From the NCBI GenBank assembly GCA_003491925.1, contig DNAU01000266.1:1-33299 (forward strand): a stretch of DNA of 33,299 nt, in the 5' to 3' direction. Origin of the DNA: Chloroflexota bacterium. GTDB lineage: Bacteria; Chloroflexota; Dormibacteria; Aeolococcales; Aeolococcaceae. Numbering within the stretch: position 1 is the stretch's first letter; every line of letters begins with the position of its first letter. This document shows, piece by piece, positions 1 to 7,156 of the stretch. The position numbers were made by a program, and so were the translations under genes. Below the pieces are notes generated by a model that was not told the DNA's origin, made no database searches, and saw nothing but the letters and a program-made list of their open reading frames with translations.

Positions 1-117
1 TGCATGGACAACAAGATGCCGATCATCGTGTTCGACCTCCACGCCGAGGGCAACCTGGAGAGGGTCATCCTCGGCGAGCCGGTCGGGACCCGGGTCGATG
101 CGGAGGGAGTCGGATGA
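1..117 (+). CDS. pyrH: UMP kinase, C-terminal end (partial)
   Basis: The first 38 codons read in frame 1 give the typical C-terminus of bacterial UMP kinase ([12 protein letters not shown], then [14 protein letters not shown]), ending at a TGA. The enzyme phosphorylates UMP to UDP in the cytoplasm for pyrimidine nucleotide synthesis. The gene's 5' part lies outside the window. The stop overlaps the frr start as ATGA (114-117), the usual pyrH-frr translational coupling. Only the tail is visible, so the active site cannot be checked; the call rests on the tail motif and the neighbour. Confidence 0.9.
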   Translation, partial: CMDNKMPIIVFDLHAEGNLERVILGEPVGTRVDAEGVG

Positions 118-707
118 GCGAGCCCACCAAGGCCGAGGAGGCCCTCGCCCAGATCGAGGAGCGGCTGGTCGACGCCGAGATCCGGATGGAGAAGAGCGTC
201 GAGGCCCTGCACAAGGAGCTCTCCGGCATCCGGACTGGCCGGGCCAGCCCGTCGCTGGTCGAGCGGCTCCAGGTCGAGGCCTACGGCGTGCCGACCCCGC
301 TGCAGTCGCTGGCGGGCATCTCCACCCCCGAGGCGCGGTTGCTGGTGATCCGGCCGTACGACCGGTCGGCGATCCCGGCCATCGAGAAGGCGATCCAGCG
401 CTCCGACCTCAGCCTGACCCCGAGCAACGACGGGCAGGTGATCCGGATCGTGATCCCCCAGCTCACCGAGGAACGCCGTCACGAGCTCAGCAAGCTGTGC
501 GCCCGCCGGGCCGAGGAGGCCCGGGTGGCGGTGCGGAACATCCGCCGTGACGAGGTCGAGCATCTGCGCAAGGTCGAGAAGGAGGGTCACGTCGGCCGCG
601 ACGACGTGGAACGCTCCCTGGCCCAGGTCCAGCAGATCACCGACCAGTTCATCGCCAAGGTGGATGAGGTGGCTCGGAGGAAGGAGGCGGAGATCCTCGA
701 GGTCTAG
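114..707 (+). CDS. frr: Ribosome recycling factor
   Basis: The 197-residue protein matches ribosome recycling factor, which with EF-G splits the post-termination ribosome. The N-terminal helix carries the family pattern [20 protein letters not shown] (about residues 25-44), followed by the domain II segment [17 protein letters not shown]. The C-terminal helices contain the conserved [15 protein letters not shown] and a final coiled-coil arm. It is about 10 residues longer than the common 185-residue form, mostly at the N-terminus. The ATG overlaps the pyrH stop by 4 nt, so it is probably translationally coupled to it. Confidence 0.96.
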   Translation: MSEPTKAEEALAQIEERLVDAEIRMEKSVEALHKELSGIRTGRASPSLVERLQVEAYGVPTPLQSLAGISTPEARLLVIRPYDRSAIPAIEKAIQRSDLSLTPSNDGQVIRIVIPQLTEERRHELSKLCARRAEEARVAVRNIRRDEVEHLRKVEKEGHVGRDDVERSLAQVQQITDQFIAKVDEVARRKEAEILEV

Positions 708-824
708 AACCTCGCCCTCCCCGGACCCGGAGGCACGTGGCGTCCACCCACCGCGGGGCGTGGGACACTTACGGTCACCGCGCCGAAACGGCCTCCGAGC
801 CCAGGCCGTTCTCCGAAGAGAGGC

Positions 825-1607
825 ATGCTCCGTCCACCCCCGCCGACCGCCATCCCCGCCCCGGCCCGTCCCGAGCTGCCCTGGCACATCGGCATCATCA
901 TGGACGGCAACGGCCGCTGGGCCCGGCAGCGCCACCTCCCCCGGGTGGCCGGGCATCGCGCCGGGGTCCGGGCCATCCGTCAGGTCATGGAGGCCTGCAA
1001 TGACGCCGGCGTCCACATCCTCACCCTCTACGCCTTCAGCACCGAGAACTGGCAGCGCCCGCGGGGTGAGGTGAGCTCCCTGATGCGGCTGTTCCAGGAG
1101 ACCATGGACAGCGAGGTGGACGAGCTGGACGCCAAGGGGATCCAGTTGCGGATCATCGGGGACCGCACCAAGCTGAGCTCCCGCCTGCGCCAGAAGGTGG
1201 ACGAATGCGAGGCACGCACCGCCCACAACCGGGCCAACGTCCTCAACGTCGCCATCAACTACGGGGGACGGAGCGAGCTGGTCGAGGCGATCCGCGAGCT
1301 GGCCGCGAGCGGGGTCGACCTGCGCCACCTGGACGAGGCGACGCTCTCCGCCGCCCTCTACACCTCCGGGCTGCCCGACCCCGACCTCATCATCCGCACC
1401 GCCGGTGAGCTCCGGGTCAGCAACTTCCTGCTCTGGCAGGGCGCGTACGCCGAGCTCCACGTGACCGACACCCTCTGGCCGGACTTCGGCCCCACCGACG
1501 TGGCCGCCGCCCTCGGGGACTTCGGCTCGCGGCGGCGGACCTTCGGCCAGGTGACGGATCCCCCCAGAGCGGGCGACGATGCCGCGGCCGGTACCCGGAC
1601 GGGATGA
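825..1607 (+). CDS. uppS: Isoprenyl (undecaprenyl-type) diphosphate synthase
   Basis: This 260-residue cis-prenyltransferase condenses IPP onto an allylic diphosphate to make the C55-type lipid carrier used for peptidoglycan and glycan assembly. The signature IMDGNGRWARQR places the catalytic Asp at residue 27. LTLYAFSTENWQRP follows, and the C-terminal signature is RTAGELRVSNFLLWQ then YAELHVTDTLWPDF. The common family form is RTSGE, so Ala replaces Ser here. The first 15 residues are a Pro-rich tail not typical of the core. Purine-rich GAGAGG (818-823) lies very close to this ATG, so a slightly different start is possible. The stop overlaps cdsA by 4 nt (ATGA). Confidence 0.95.
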   Translation: MLRPPPPTAIPAPARPELPWHIGIIMDGNGRWARQRHLPRVAGHRAGVRAIRQVMEACNDAGVHILTLYAFSTENWQRPRGEVSSLMRLFQETMDSEVDELDAKGIQLRIIGDRTKLSSRLRQKVDECEARTAHNRANVLNVAINYGGRSELVEAIRELAASGVDLRHLDEATLSAALYTSGLPDPDLIIRTAGELRVSNFLLWQGAYAELHVTDTLWPDFGPTDVAAALGDFGSRRRTFGQVTDPPRAGDDAAAGTRTG

Positions 1608-2566
1608 GCACGTCTCGGCCCGCGGCCGCCCTCCGCGCGCTGGCCGCGCGGGCAGTGAGCGCGCCCGCACCCGCCGCTGAGCCCGCTCCCCCCGGCCCGG
1701 CGCCGGCGCCGAGCGGCGCATCCCCCACGGGGCCCGCCCCGACCCTGCCGGTCCACCGCATGAACCTCCTGCCACGGCTGGTCTCCAGCGCCGTCCTGAT
1801 CTGCCTGGTGGCCTCGATGATCTGGATCGGGGGCATCCCACTCGACGTCCTGATCGGGGTGGCCGCGGCGCTGGCAGCCTGGGAGCTGGGCGCCCTCCTG
1901 GGGCGGCTCCCCGCCCCCGCGCCGAGCTGGCTGGTGATCGGACTGGCGGTGTGGCTGGCTGAGCGGGCGATCCTGCCGGGGGCGGGCGGCAACCTGGAGG
2001 TCATCCTGCCGATCGCCCTCGGCGCCGGGATGGTGGCCGGGGTGCTCTTCCACTCCCCCTGGGAGGGGTGGGCCGCCGGCCTCGGCGGCGGGCTCTACCT
2101 GGGCATCGGGCTGGGCAGCCTGCTCGGCCTCTACCACTGGCCGGGCGCGGCCCCGGGGGTGGGGCTGCGGCTCGTCGCCATCGTGGTCGCGGCGGTGGTG
2201 GCGACCGACACCCTCGCCTACTTCACCGGCCACGCCCTGGGCCGGCACCCCTTCTTTCCGGCCATATCGCCGAAGAAGTCGGTCGAGGGAGCGGTGGGAG
2301 GGGCCGTCGGGGCGGTGCTCGTGGCCGGGATCGCCGGACCGCTCGTCATCTCGCTCAACCCGGTCGCCGCGGTGGGGATGGGACTGCTGATCGCCGTCGT
2401 CGCGGAGGGTGGCGACCTCGCCGAGTCCGCGCTCAAGCGCCAGGCCGACGTCAAGGACTCGGGAAGGCTCATCCCCGGACATGGCGGTCTGCTCGACCGT
2501 CTCGACGGCCTGCTCCTGGCCGGGCCGGCCGTCTACTGCCTGCTGGTGCTCATCGCCTTCCGGTGA
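1604..2566 (+). CDS. cdsA: Phosphatidate cytidylyltransferase
   Basis: The protein is a polytopic membrane enzyme making CDP-diacylglycerol from phosphatidate and CTP. The conserved SPKKSVEGAVGG is near residue 222, and the C-terminal CDS signature spans about residues 275-301, with LKRQADVKDSG, PGHGGLLDRLD and the metal-binding Asp residues. At least six hydrophobic segments are visible after residue 55. Residues 1-52 are an Ala/Pro-rich non-membrane extension, unusual for the family. An internal ATG at 1760 (MNLLPRLVSS) would give a canonical 268-residue protein. I kept the upstream start because it overlaps the uppS stop as ATGA, but the shorter form is possible. Confidence 0.93.
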   Translation: MSTSRPAAALRALAARAVSAPAPAAEPAPPGPAPAPSGASPTGPAPTLPVHRMNLLPRLVSSAVLICLVASMIWIGGIPLDVLIGVAAALAAWELGALLGRLPAPAPSWLVIGLAVWLAERAILPGAGGNLEVILPIALGAGMVAGVLFHSPWEGWAAGLGGGLYLGIGLGSLLGLYHWPGAAPGVGLRLVAIVVAAVVATDTLAYFTGHALGRHPFFPAISPKKSVEGAVGGAVGAVLVAGIAGPLVISLNPVAAVGMGLLIAVVAEGGDLAESALKRQADVKDSGRLIPGHGGLLDRLDGLLLAGPAVYCLLVLIAFR

Positions 2567-3039
2567 GCGCGGCGCGGGACAGCCGGCAACCCGGCATCCG
2601 GGCTGTGCGGCTCAGCCCGGGGTGGGCGCGTGCAACGGAGCCGGCTCCTCAGCAATGCGGTGCGGACGACGGCAGTGAGAATCTTGGCGCTGATCCTTCC
2701 GGTTTCCTCCGGGCTGCGCGGCACGGGCACGGAGAGCCCCTTGCCGGCGAAGGAGGAGGTGAGCAGGCTGAAGGCATCGACCACCCATGCGGGGGGATCC
2801 CCCTGACCTCCGGCGTGGGTCCAGGCCATGGCCGCGATCCGGGTCGGCACATCGCCGCGCGACCACCGCACCGTCGGCGCATTCATGCCCTCGGGGCCGG
2901 TCTGCCAGCCGGGCAGCCGGCGATGGATCCCCCAGAACGCCTCTCCGACCACCCGCACCTGGAGCCGATGGAAGGTCACCAGGGTCTCGAGCAGCCAGGC
3001 GTGGAGACCGAAGCCGCCTTCGAGGCCGTGCGCCGCCAC
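2533..3039 (-). CDS. Hypothetical protein, possibly truncated
   Basis: This minus-strand frame of 168 codons fills most of the 670-bp gap between cdsA and dxr. Reading from the 3039 side, residues about 15-115 have the GC-rich third positions of a real gene and a plausible globular composition (for example VRVVGEAFWGIHRRLPGWQ and WVVDAFSLLTSSFAGKG). I do not recognise a family. The last 45 residues are Arg/Pro-rich and run into the end of cdsA on the opposite strand, and the first 14 codons overlap an EAL-domain remnant. Both ends therefore look compromised. It may be a real small gene, a 5'-truncated fragment, or a chance ORF. Confidence 0.35.
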   Translation of the reverse strand: MAAHGLEGGFGLHAWLLETLVTFHRLQVRVVGEAFWGIHRRLPGWQTGPEGMNAPTVRWSRGDVPTRIAAMAWTHAGGQGDPPAWVVDAFSLLTSSFAGKGLSVPVPRSPEETGRISAKILTAVVRTALLRSRLRCTRPPRAEPHSPDAGLPAVPRRAHRKAMSTSRQ

Positions 3040-3165
3040 GGTTGCGACATCGCCCAGGGGTACTGGATCTGCCGGCCGTCCACGGCGACCGAGATCACCG
3101 AGTGGCTGGCGACCGCGGCCCGGCCCGGCCTGCGGAGCGGGGCCACCGGGGTGCTGGAGGTCTGA
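2998..3165 (+). pseudogene. Remnant of an EAL-domain c-di-GMP phosphodiesterase
   Basis: A 55-codon stretch encodes the final part of an EAL domain: GVETEAAFEAVRRHGCDIAQ followed by GYWICRPSTATEITEWL, then a short tail and a stop. The pattern GVET...GCDxAQGYxxxRP is the conserved end of c-di-GMP phosphodiesterases. Upstream in the same frame the sequence is low-complexity read-through with no EAL motif, no metal-binding Glu/Asp segments and no credible start. The rest of the gene is therefore absent. The fragment lies between cdsA and dxr and abuts a minus-strand hypothetical ORF, as expected for a deletion or rearrangement scar. It should be non-functional. Confidence 0.7.
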
Positions 3166-3223
3166 CCGGCCGCGGAAGCCGAGCGGCGCGAGTGCGCGTC
3201 ACGCTCGCGGTGGGAGCGCCATC

Positions 3224-3229
3224 CATACT
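3224..3229 (+). promoter_or_regulatory. Possible leaderless -10 box for dxr
   Basis: CATACT lies 6 nt before the dxr ATG with no Shine-Dalgarno sequence between them. This fits a leaderless start, but the hexamer is weaker than those before proS, rel and hisS, and no -35 box is evident. Confidence 0.35.
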
Positions 3230-3235
3230 TGGGCC

Positions 3236-4417
3236 ATGCCCACCCGTCGCGTCATCCTTCTGGGCGCCACCGGATCGATCGGCCGCCAGGCCGTCGATGT
3301 CATCTCACGCTTCCCCGACCGCTTCGAGGTGGTGGGAGCGGTCGCCCGCCGCGACGCCGCGGGGCTTGGCGCCCTGGTCGAGCGTCTCGGGGTGGGCCGG
3401 GCGGCGCTGGTGGCCCCCGACCCGGACGCGGATGTCCCCACCGGCTGGGGGGTTGGCCTCGAGGCGGCGTGTGAGATCGCGGCGCTCCCCGCCGACGTCG
3501 TCTGCGTGGCCATCACCGGGGCGGCGGCGCTGCGTCCGACCCTGGCCGCCCTGGACGCCGGGACCACCGTGGCCACCGCCACCAAGGAGGTGCTGGTGAT
3601 GGCGGGCGAGGTGGTGCGCGCCCGGGCGCGCCGGTCGGGCAGTCGCATCCTCCCCATCGACAGCGAGCACTCGGCGCTCTGGCAGTGCCTGCGCGGCGAG
3701 GACCCGGCGAGCGTGACCCGGCTCATCCTCACCGCCAGCGGAGGCGCCTTCCGCGATCGCGACCCGGCGACCCTCGCCGACGCCACCCCGGAGGAGGCGC
3801 TCCGGCATCCCACCTGGAACATGGGGCCGAAGGTCACGATCGACTGCGCCACCATGATGAACAAGGGGCTCGAGGTGATCGAGGCCCACTTCCTCTTCGA
3901 GATCGACTACCCGCGCATCGACGTGCTGATCCACCCCAGCTCGGTCGTCCACTCCCTGGTGGAGTTCCACGACGGCGCCACCAAGGCGCAGATCGGGGCT
4001 CCCGACATGCGGGTTCCCATCGCCCTGGCGCTCGCCGACGGCGAGCGCCTGCCCGGGGTGGCGGCGCCCGCCGACCTGGCCGCTCTCTCACCCCTCGCCT
4101 TCCGGCCGGTCGACCCGCTGCGCTTCCCGGCGCTGGGCGTGGCCCGCCGGGCGGGGGAGCGGGGCGGCGTGGTCCCGGCGATCCTCAACGCCGCCAACGA
4201 GGTCTGCGTGAGTGCCTTCCTCCGCGGTGCCTGCCGTTTCGACCAGATCACCGACCTGGTCGGAGAGGCGGTGGAGGCGGCGCCGGCGGTGGCCGGCCCC
4301 TCCCTCGACGACGTCCTCGACGCCGACGCCTGGGCGCGCCGCCGCGTCACCGAGGCACTCGCGCTGCCCGCGGGGGCGGCCGTCAGCGGGCCAGGGGGCG
4401 GCGCCGGAGCGGCCTGA
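3236..4417 (+). CDS. dxr: 1-deoxy-D-xylulose 5-phosphate reductoisomerase
   Basis: This 393-residue enzyme makes 2-C-methyl-D-erythritol 4-phosphate with NADPH, the first committed step of the MEP isoprenoid pathway. The NADPH loop LGATGSIGRQ is at residues 9-18. The metal site DSEH supplies D142 and E144, and NKGLEVIEAHFLF supplies E213. SGGAFRDRD and HPTWNMGPKVTIDCATMMNK are also conserved. The ATG at 3236 is the only start that begins directly at the Rossmann strand; the frame is open far upstream but non-coding in character. Its stop overlaps the rseP start by one base (TGATG), so the two are probably coupled. Confidence 0.96.
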   Translation: MPTRRVILLGATGSIGRQAVDVISRFPDRFEVVGAVARRDAAGLGALVERLGVGRAALVAPDPDADVPTGWGVGLEAACEIAALPADVVCVAITGAAALRPTLAALDAGTTVATATKEVLVMAGEVVRARARRSGSRILPIDSEHSALWQCLRGEDPASVTRLILTASGGAFRDRDPATLADATPEEALRHPTWNMGPKVTIDCATMMNKGLEVIEAHFLFEIDYPRIDVLIHPSSVVHSLVEFHDGATKAQIGAPDMRVPIALALADGERLPGVAAPADLAALSPLAFRPVDPLRFPALGVARRAGERGGVVPAILNAANEVCVSAFLRGACRFDQITDLVGEAVEAAPAVAGPSLDDVLDADAWARRRVTEALALPAGAAVSGPGGGAGAA

Positions 4418-5688
4418 TGGGCGTCCTCATCACCATCGTCGCCTTCCTGGTCCTCATCACCATCGTGGTGGTGGTCCACGAGGGCGGCCACTACACCCTC
4501 GCCAAGCTCTCGGGGATCCGGGTCGACGAGTTCTTCGTCGGCTTCGGGCCCCGGGTGGTCAGCTTCCGGCGCGGCGACACCGAGTACGGGATCCGGGCCC
4601 TCCCGGTGGGGGGCTTCGTGCGGATGCCGGGGATGCTCGGCCTGGAGGGCGAGGCCGACGCCGGCGAGCGCAACTTCTACCGCGCCACCGTCCCCCGGCG
4701 GCTGGCCACGATCGCGGCCGGGGTGATCTTCAACCTCGTCTTCGGCGCCCTCTGCCTGACCGTGGTGGCCGCCCAGGCCTCTCCCTCCTACGTCCCGGCC
4801 GGGGAGCCGACCGCCCGGGCCGGGCTGGTCAACGGCGACGTCATCCTGAGCATCGGGGGCTCGACGATCAGCTACGCGTCGCCTGCGGCCACCGATGACG
4901 ACTTCTACGCCGCCGTGCAGCGCAGCCAGGGGGGGCCGGTCGCAGTGACCTACCAGGGCACCGACGGCTCCGATCACACCACGACGATCACTCCCGAGCT
5001 GGTCGTCTACGCCTACGCGCAGCCCAGCTCCTTCCCCAGCAACCTCTCCGGCTCACCCCTGGTCGTGACCTCCGTGAACGGGCACGCCGTCGGGACCGGG
5101 GATCCCGCCGGCATCCTCGGCAACGGTGGCGCGGTGACGGTCAGCGGTTTCGTCGAGGGAGACAACACCGACCATTTCGGGCCGGTCCAGCTCTCCGGCG
5201 TCGAGGATGGGGACGGTAGCTCGTCCGCCCAGGCCGCGGCCGCCTGGCGGATCGGCTATGGCGCCCAGCTCCCGGGGGCCGGGCTGTTCCCGGCCCTGCG
5301 CGACGGCTTCGGCGCGATCCCCGCGTACGCGGTCGCGTTGGGGCAGGTGATCGGACAGCTCTTCGTCCACCCGGCCCAGGCGAGCCAGCAGTTTTCCGGC
5401 CCGGTGGGCATCGCCGCCGCGGCCGGGACCTCGGTCCAGCAGGGATGGGTGCAGTACCTCAGCCTGATCGGCGTCATCAGCCTGGCGCTCGGCTTCTTCA
5501 ACGTGCTGCCGATCCCCTTCCTGGACGGTGGCCGGCTGCTCTTCATCCTCATCGAGGCGGTCCGCCGGCGCCGCATCGATCCGATCCGCCAGGCGATCGC
5601 GATCGGGGTCAGCCTCGCCTTCATTATCCTGTTGGTGGTGCTGATCACGATCAACGACATCAACCACCTCTCCGGAGGCGTGCATTGA
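4417..5688 (+). CDS. rseP: RseP-type site-2 zinc metalloprotease
   Basis: This 423-residue membrane protein has the features of an intramembrane S2P protease, which cleaves membrane-bound anti-sigma factors or signal-peptide remnants. The first transmembrane segment holds the zinc-binding HEGGH at residues 21-25. GIRALPVGGFVRMPG follows. A PDZ-like region sits between residues about 120 and 330. The third metal ligand is in NVLPIPFLDGGRL (N362-L374, with D370), and a last membrane helix is near the C-terminus. The periplasmic region is Ser/Gly/Thr-rich. It lies between dxr and ispG, the common dxr-rseP-ispG order. ATG 4417 shares one base with the dxr stop. Confidence 0.95.
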   Translation: MGVLITIVAFLVLITIVVVVHEGGHYTLAKLSGIRVDEFFVGFGPRVVSFRRGDTEYGIRALPVGGFVRMPGMLGLEGEADAGERNFYRATVPRRLATIAAGVIFNLVFGALCLTVVAAQASPSYVPAGEPTARAGLVNGDVILSIGGSTISYASPAATDDDFYAAVQRSQGGPVAVTYQGTDGSDHTTTITPELVVYAYAQPSSFPSNLSGSPLVVTSVNGHAVGTGDPAGILGNGGAVTVSGFVEGDNTDHFGPVQLSGVEDGDGSSSAQAAAAWRIGYGAQLPGAGLFPALRDGFGAIPAYAVALGQVIGQLFVHPAQASQQFSGPVGIAAAAGTSVQQGWVQYLSLIGVISLALGFFNVLPIPFLDGGRLLFILIEAVRRRRIDPIRQAIAIGVSLAFIILLVVLITINDINHLSGGVH

Positions 5689-5689
5689 G

Positions 5690-6871
5690 ATGACCCCGCC
5701 CAACCGCCGCCGGACCGTCCCCATCAACGTCGGTGGCGTGGTGATCGGGGGCGCGGCCCCGATCTCGGTCCAGACCATGACCAAGACCCAGACCGAGGAC
5801 GTGAGCGCCACCCTTGTCCAGATCGAGCGGGCGACGGCGGCCGGGGCCGACATCGTGCGGGTCACCTGCGACACCCCGGAGGCGGGCCGGGCCCTGCGCG
5901 AGATCGTCCGCGGCTCCCCGGTGCCGATCGTCGCCGACATCCACTACGACGCCCCGCGGGCCCTCGAGGCGCTGGAGGCGGGGGTCGCCTGCCTCCGGCT
6001 CAACCCGGGCAACATCACCGACTCGGCCAAGGTGGCCGACATCGCCCGCGAGGCGAGGGACCGGGACGTGCCGATGCGGATCGGGGTCAACGCCGGCAGC
6101 ATCCCCGGGCGCAAGGGGCTGGAGCGCGGCCGCGGCGGCAGCGTCGAGGAGACCGCGGAGCTGATGGTGGAGGCCGCCCTCGGCCACATCCGGATCCTCG
6201 AGGAGCTGGACTTCCACCAGATCAAGGTGTCGCTCAAGGCATCGGACGTCGCCACCAACCTGGCGGCCAACCGCAGGTTCGCCGCGCTGGGCAATCGCTA
6301 CCCCCTCCACCTCGGGCTGACCGAGGCGGGCCCGGTCGACACCGGCAGCATCAAGAGCGCCATGGGCATCGGCATCCTCCTCGCCGAGGGGATCGGCGAC
6401 ACCATCCGGGTCTCGCTGGTCGGCGAGCCGGAGGAGGAGGTGCGGGTGGCCCGGCAGATCCTGGCCAACCTCGAGGACAAGCCCAGCGGCCCCAACCTGG
6501 TCGCCTGCCCGACCTGCGGGCGGCTCGAGATCGACATGTTCCCGATGGTCAAGCGGGTCGAGGAGGCGATGCAGGGCATCCGCCGGACCCTCACCGTCTC
6601 GGTGATGGGCTGCGTGGTCAACGGGCCGGGGGAGGGGATGCACGCCGACATCGGGATCGCCGGGGGCAAGCACAAGGGGGCGCTGTTCAAGTCCGGTCGG
6701 GTGGTGGCGTCGCTCCCCGAGGCCGAGCTGATCGACACCCTGATAACCGAGCTGCGGGCGGTCGCGGCCGAGGACCAGGAGCTGCTGGCCGCCGGCAGGC
6801 CGCTCCCGGTCGGGCTCGGCGACCTCGCCGAGGCCCCGCCCCGGCCGCTGACAGCGCTCAGCGTCGTCTGA
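5690..6871 (+). CDS. ispG: 4-hydroxy-3-methylbut-2-enyl diphosphate synthase
   Basis: This 393-residue iron-sulfur enzyme converts MEcPP to HMBPP late in the MEP pathway. The N-terminal TIM-barrel part has VPINVGGVVIGG, PISVQTMTKTQT, VRVTCDTPE and PIVADIHYD. The C-terminal domain carries the 4Fe-4S ligands: C273 and C276 (CPTCGR), C308 (MGCVVNGPGEG) and E315. The length matches the one-piece bacterial form. The ATG starts 1 nt after the rseP stop, so it is probably translated by coupling. Together with dxr in the same run it gives two MEP steps; the intermediate ispD/E/F genes are not in this window. Confidence 0.96.
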   Translation: MTPPNRRRTVPINVGGVVIGGAAPISVQTMTKTQTEDVSATLVQIERATAAGADIVRVTCDTPEAGRALREIVRGSPVPIVADIHYDAPRALEALEAGVACLRLNPGNITDSAKVADIAREARDRDVPMRIGVNAGSIPGRKGLERGRGGSVEETAELMVEAALGHIRILEELDFHQIKVSLKASDVATNLAANRRFAALGNRYPLHLGLTEAGPVDTGSIKSAMGIGILLAEGIGDTIRVSLVGEPEEEVRVARQILANLEDKPSGPNLVACPTCGRLEIDMFPMVKRVEEAMQGIRRTLTVSVMGCVVNGPGEGMHADIGIAGGKHKGALFKSGRVVASLPEAELIDTLITELRAVAAEDQELLAAGRPLPVGLGDLAEAPPRPLTALSVV

Positions 6872-6899
6872 GGTAGCGGCTGGGACGGCTCCGCACCAA

Positions 6900-7036
6900 G
6901 GGAGGCGCGGGGGTGGTGCTTCGCTTCGGCCCGGCCGTCGGCAGGCCATGACCGGCCTGCCGCGGCCTTTGCTCGGCGGCATTGCAGACTGCCGCCTGCG
7001 CAAAGCCTTCGCTTCGCAGGCCCCCCCGCGCCTCCC
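6900..7036. other. Cloverleaf-like palindromic element before proS
   Basis: An outer 14-bp perfect stem joins GGGAGGCGCGGGGG (6900-6913) to its complement at 7023-7036. Inside it are three hairpins. The first is 6933-6947 with 6954-6967, 13 pairs with a bulged T at 6938 and a 6-nt loop. The second is GGCGGCA 6975-6981 with TGCCGCC 6990-6996. The third is GCCTGCG 6994-7000 with CGCAGGC 7015-7021, continued by AAGC/GCTT closing a CTTC loop. The second and third compete for 3 nt. CTTCGCTTCG occurs twice. It could be a structured RNA at the ispG 3' end, a terminator, or a REP-like repeat. I did not recognise a T-box or known riboswitch. Confidence 0.6.
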
Positions 7037-7142
7037 TGCCGCAAAAACCCACGCGCGGGCACCCACGCCCGCCTCTCCTGACTGCTGAGTGCGCTCCGCA
7101 CGCACCCCGCGTCTCCTGATCGGCCTGCACACCGAGTCCCGG

Positions 7143-7148
7143 TAAACT
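7143..7148 (+). promoter_or_regulatory. Leaderless -10 box for proS
   Basis: TAAACT in the context GGTAAACTC lies 8 nt before the proS ATG, with no Shine-Dalgarno sequence in between. The same GTAMACTC context precedes rel and hisS at almost the same distance. Transcription would start at or within a base or two of the ATG. No clear -35 is visible. Confidence 0.6.
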
Positions 7149-7156
7149 CGGCGGCC

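Noticed and set aside
2068..3165. Long + strand ORF of 365 codons starting inside cdsA
   Set aside because: Its first two thirds are an Arg/Gly/Pro-rich shadow of cdsA in another frame; only the last ~55 codons (EAL remnant) have recognisable content, so it is not one gene.
6872..7156. T-box riboswitch upstream of proS
   Set aside because: No T-box consensus, specifier loop or terminator/antiterminator pair was recognised, and proS appears to be transcribed from a box 8 nt before its ATG.
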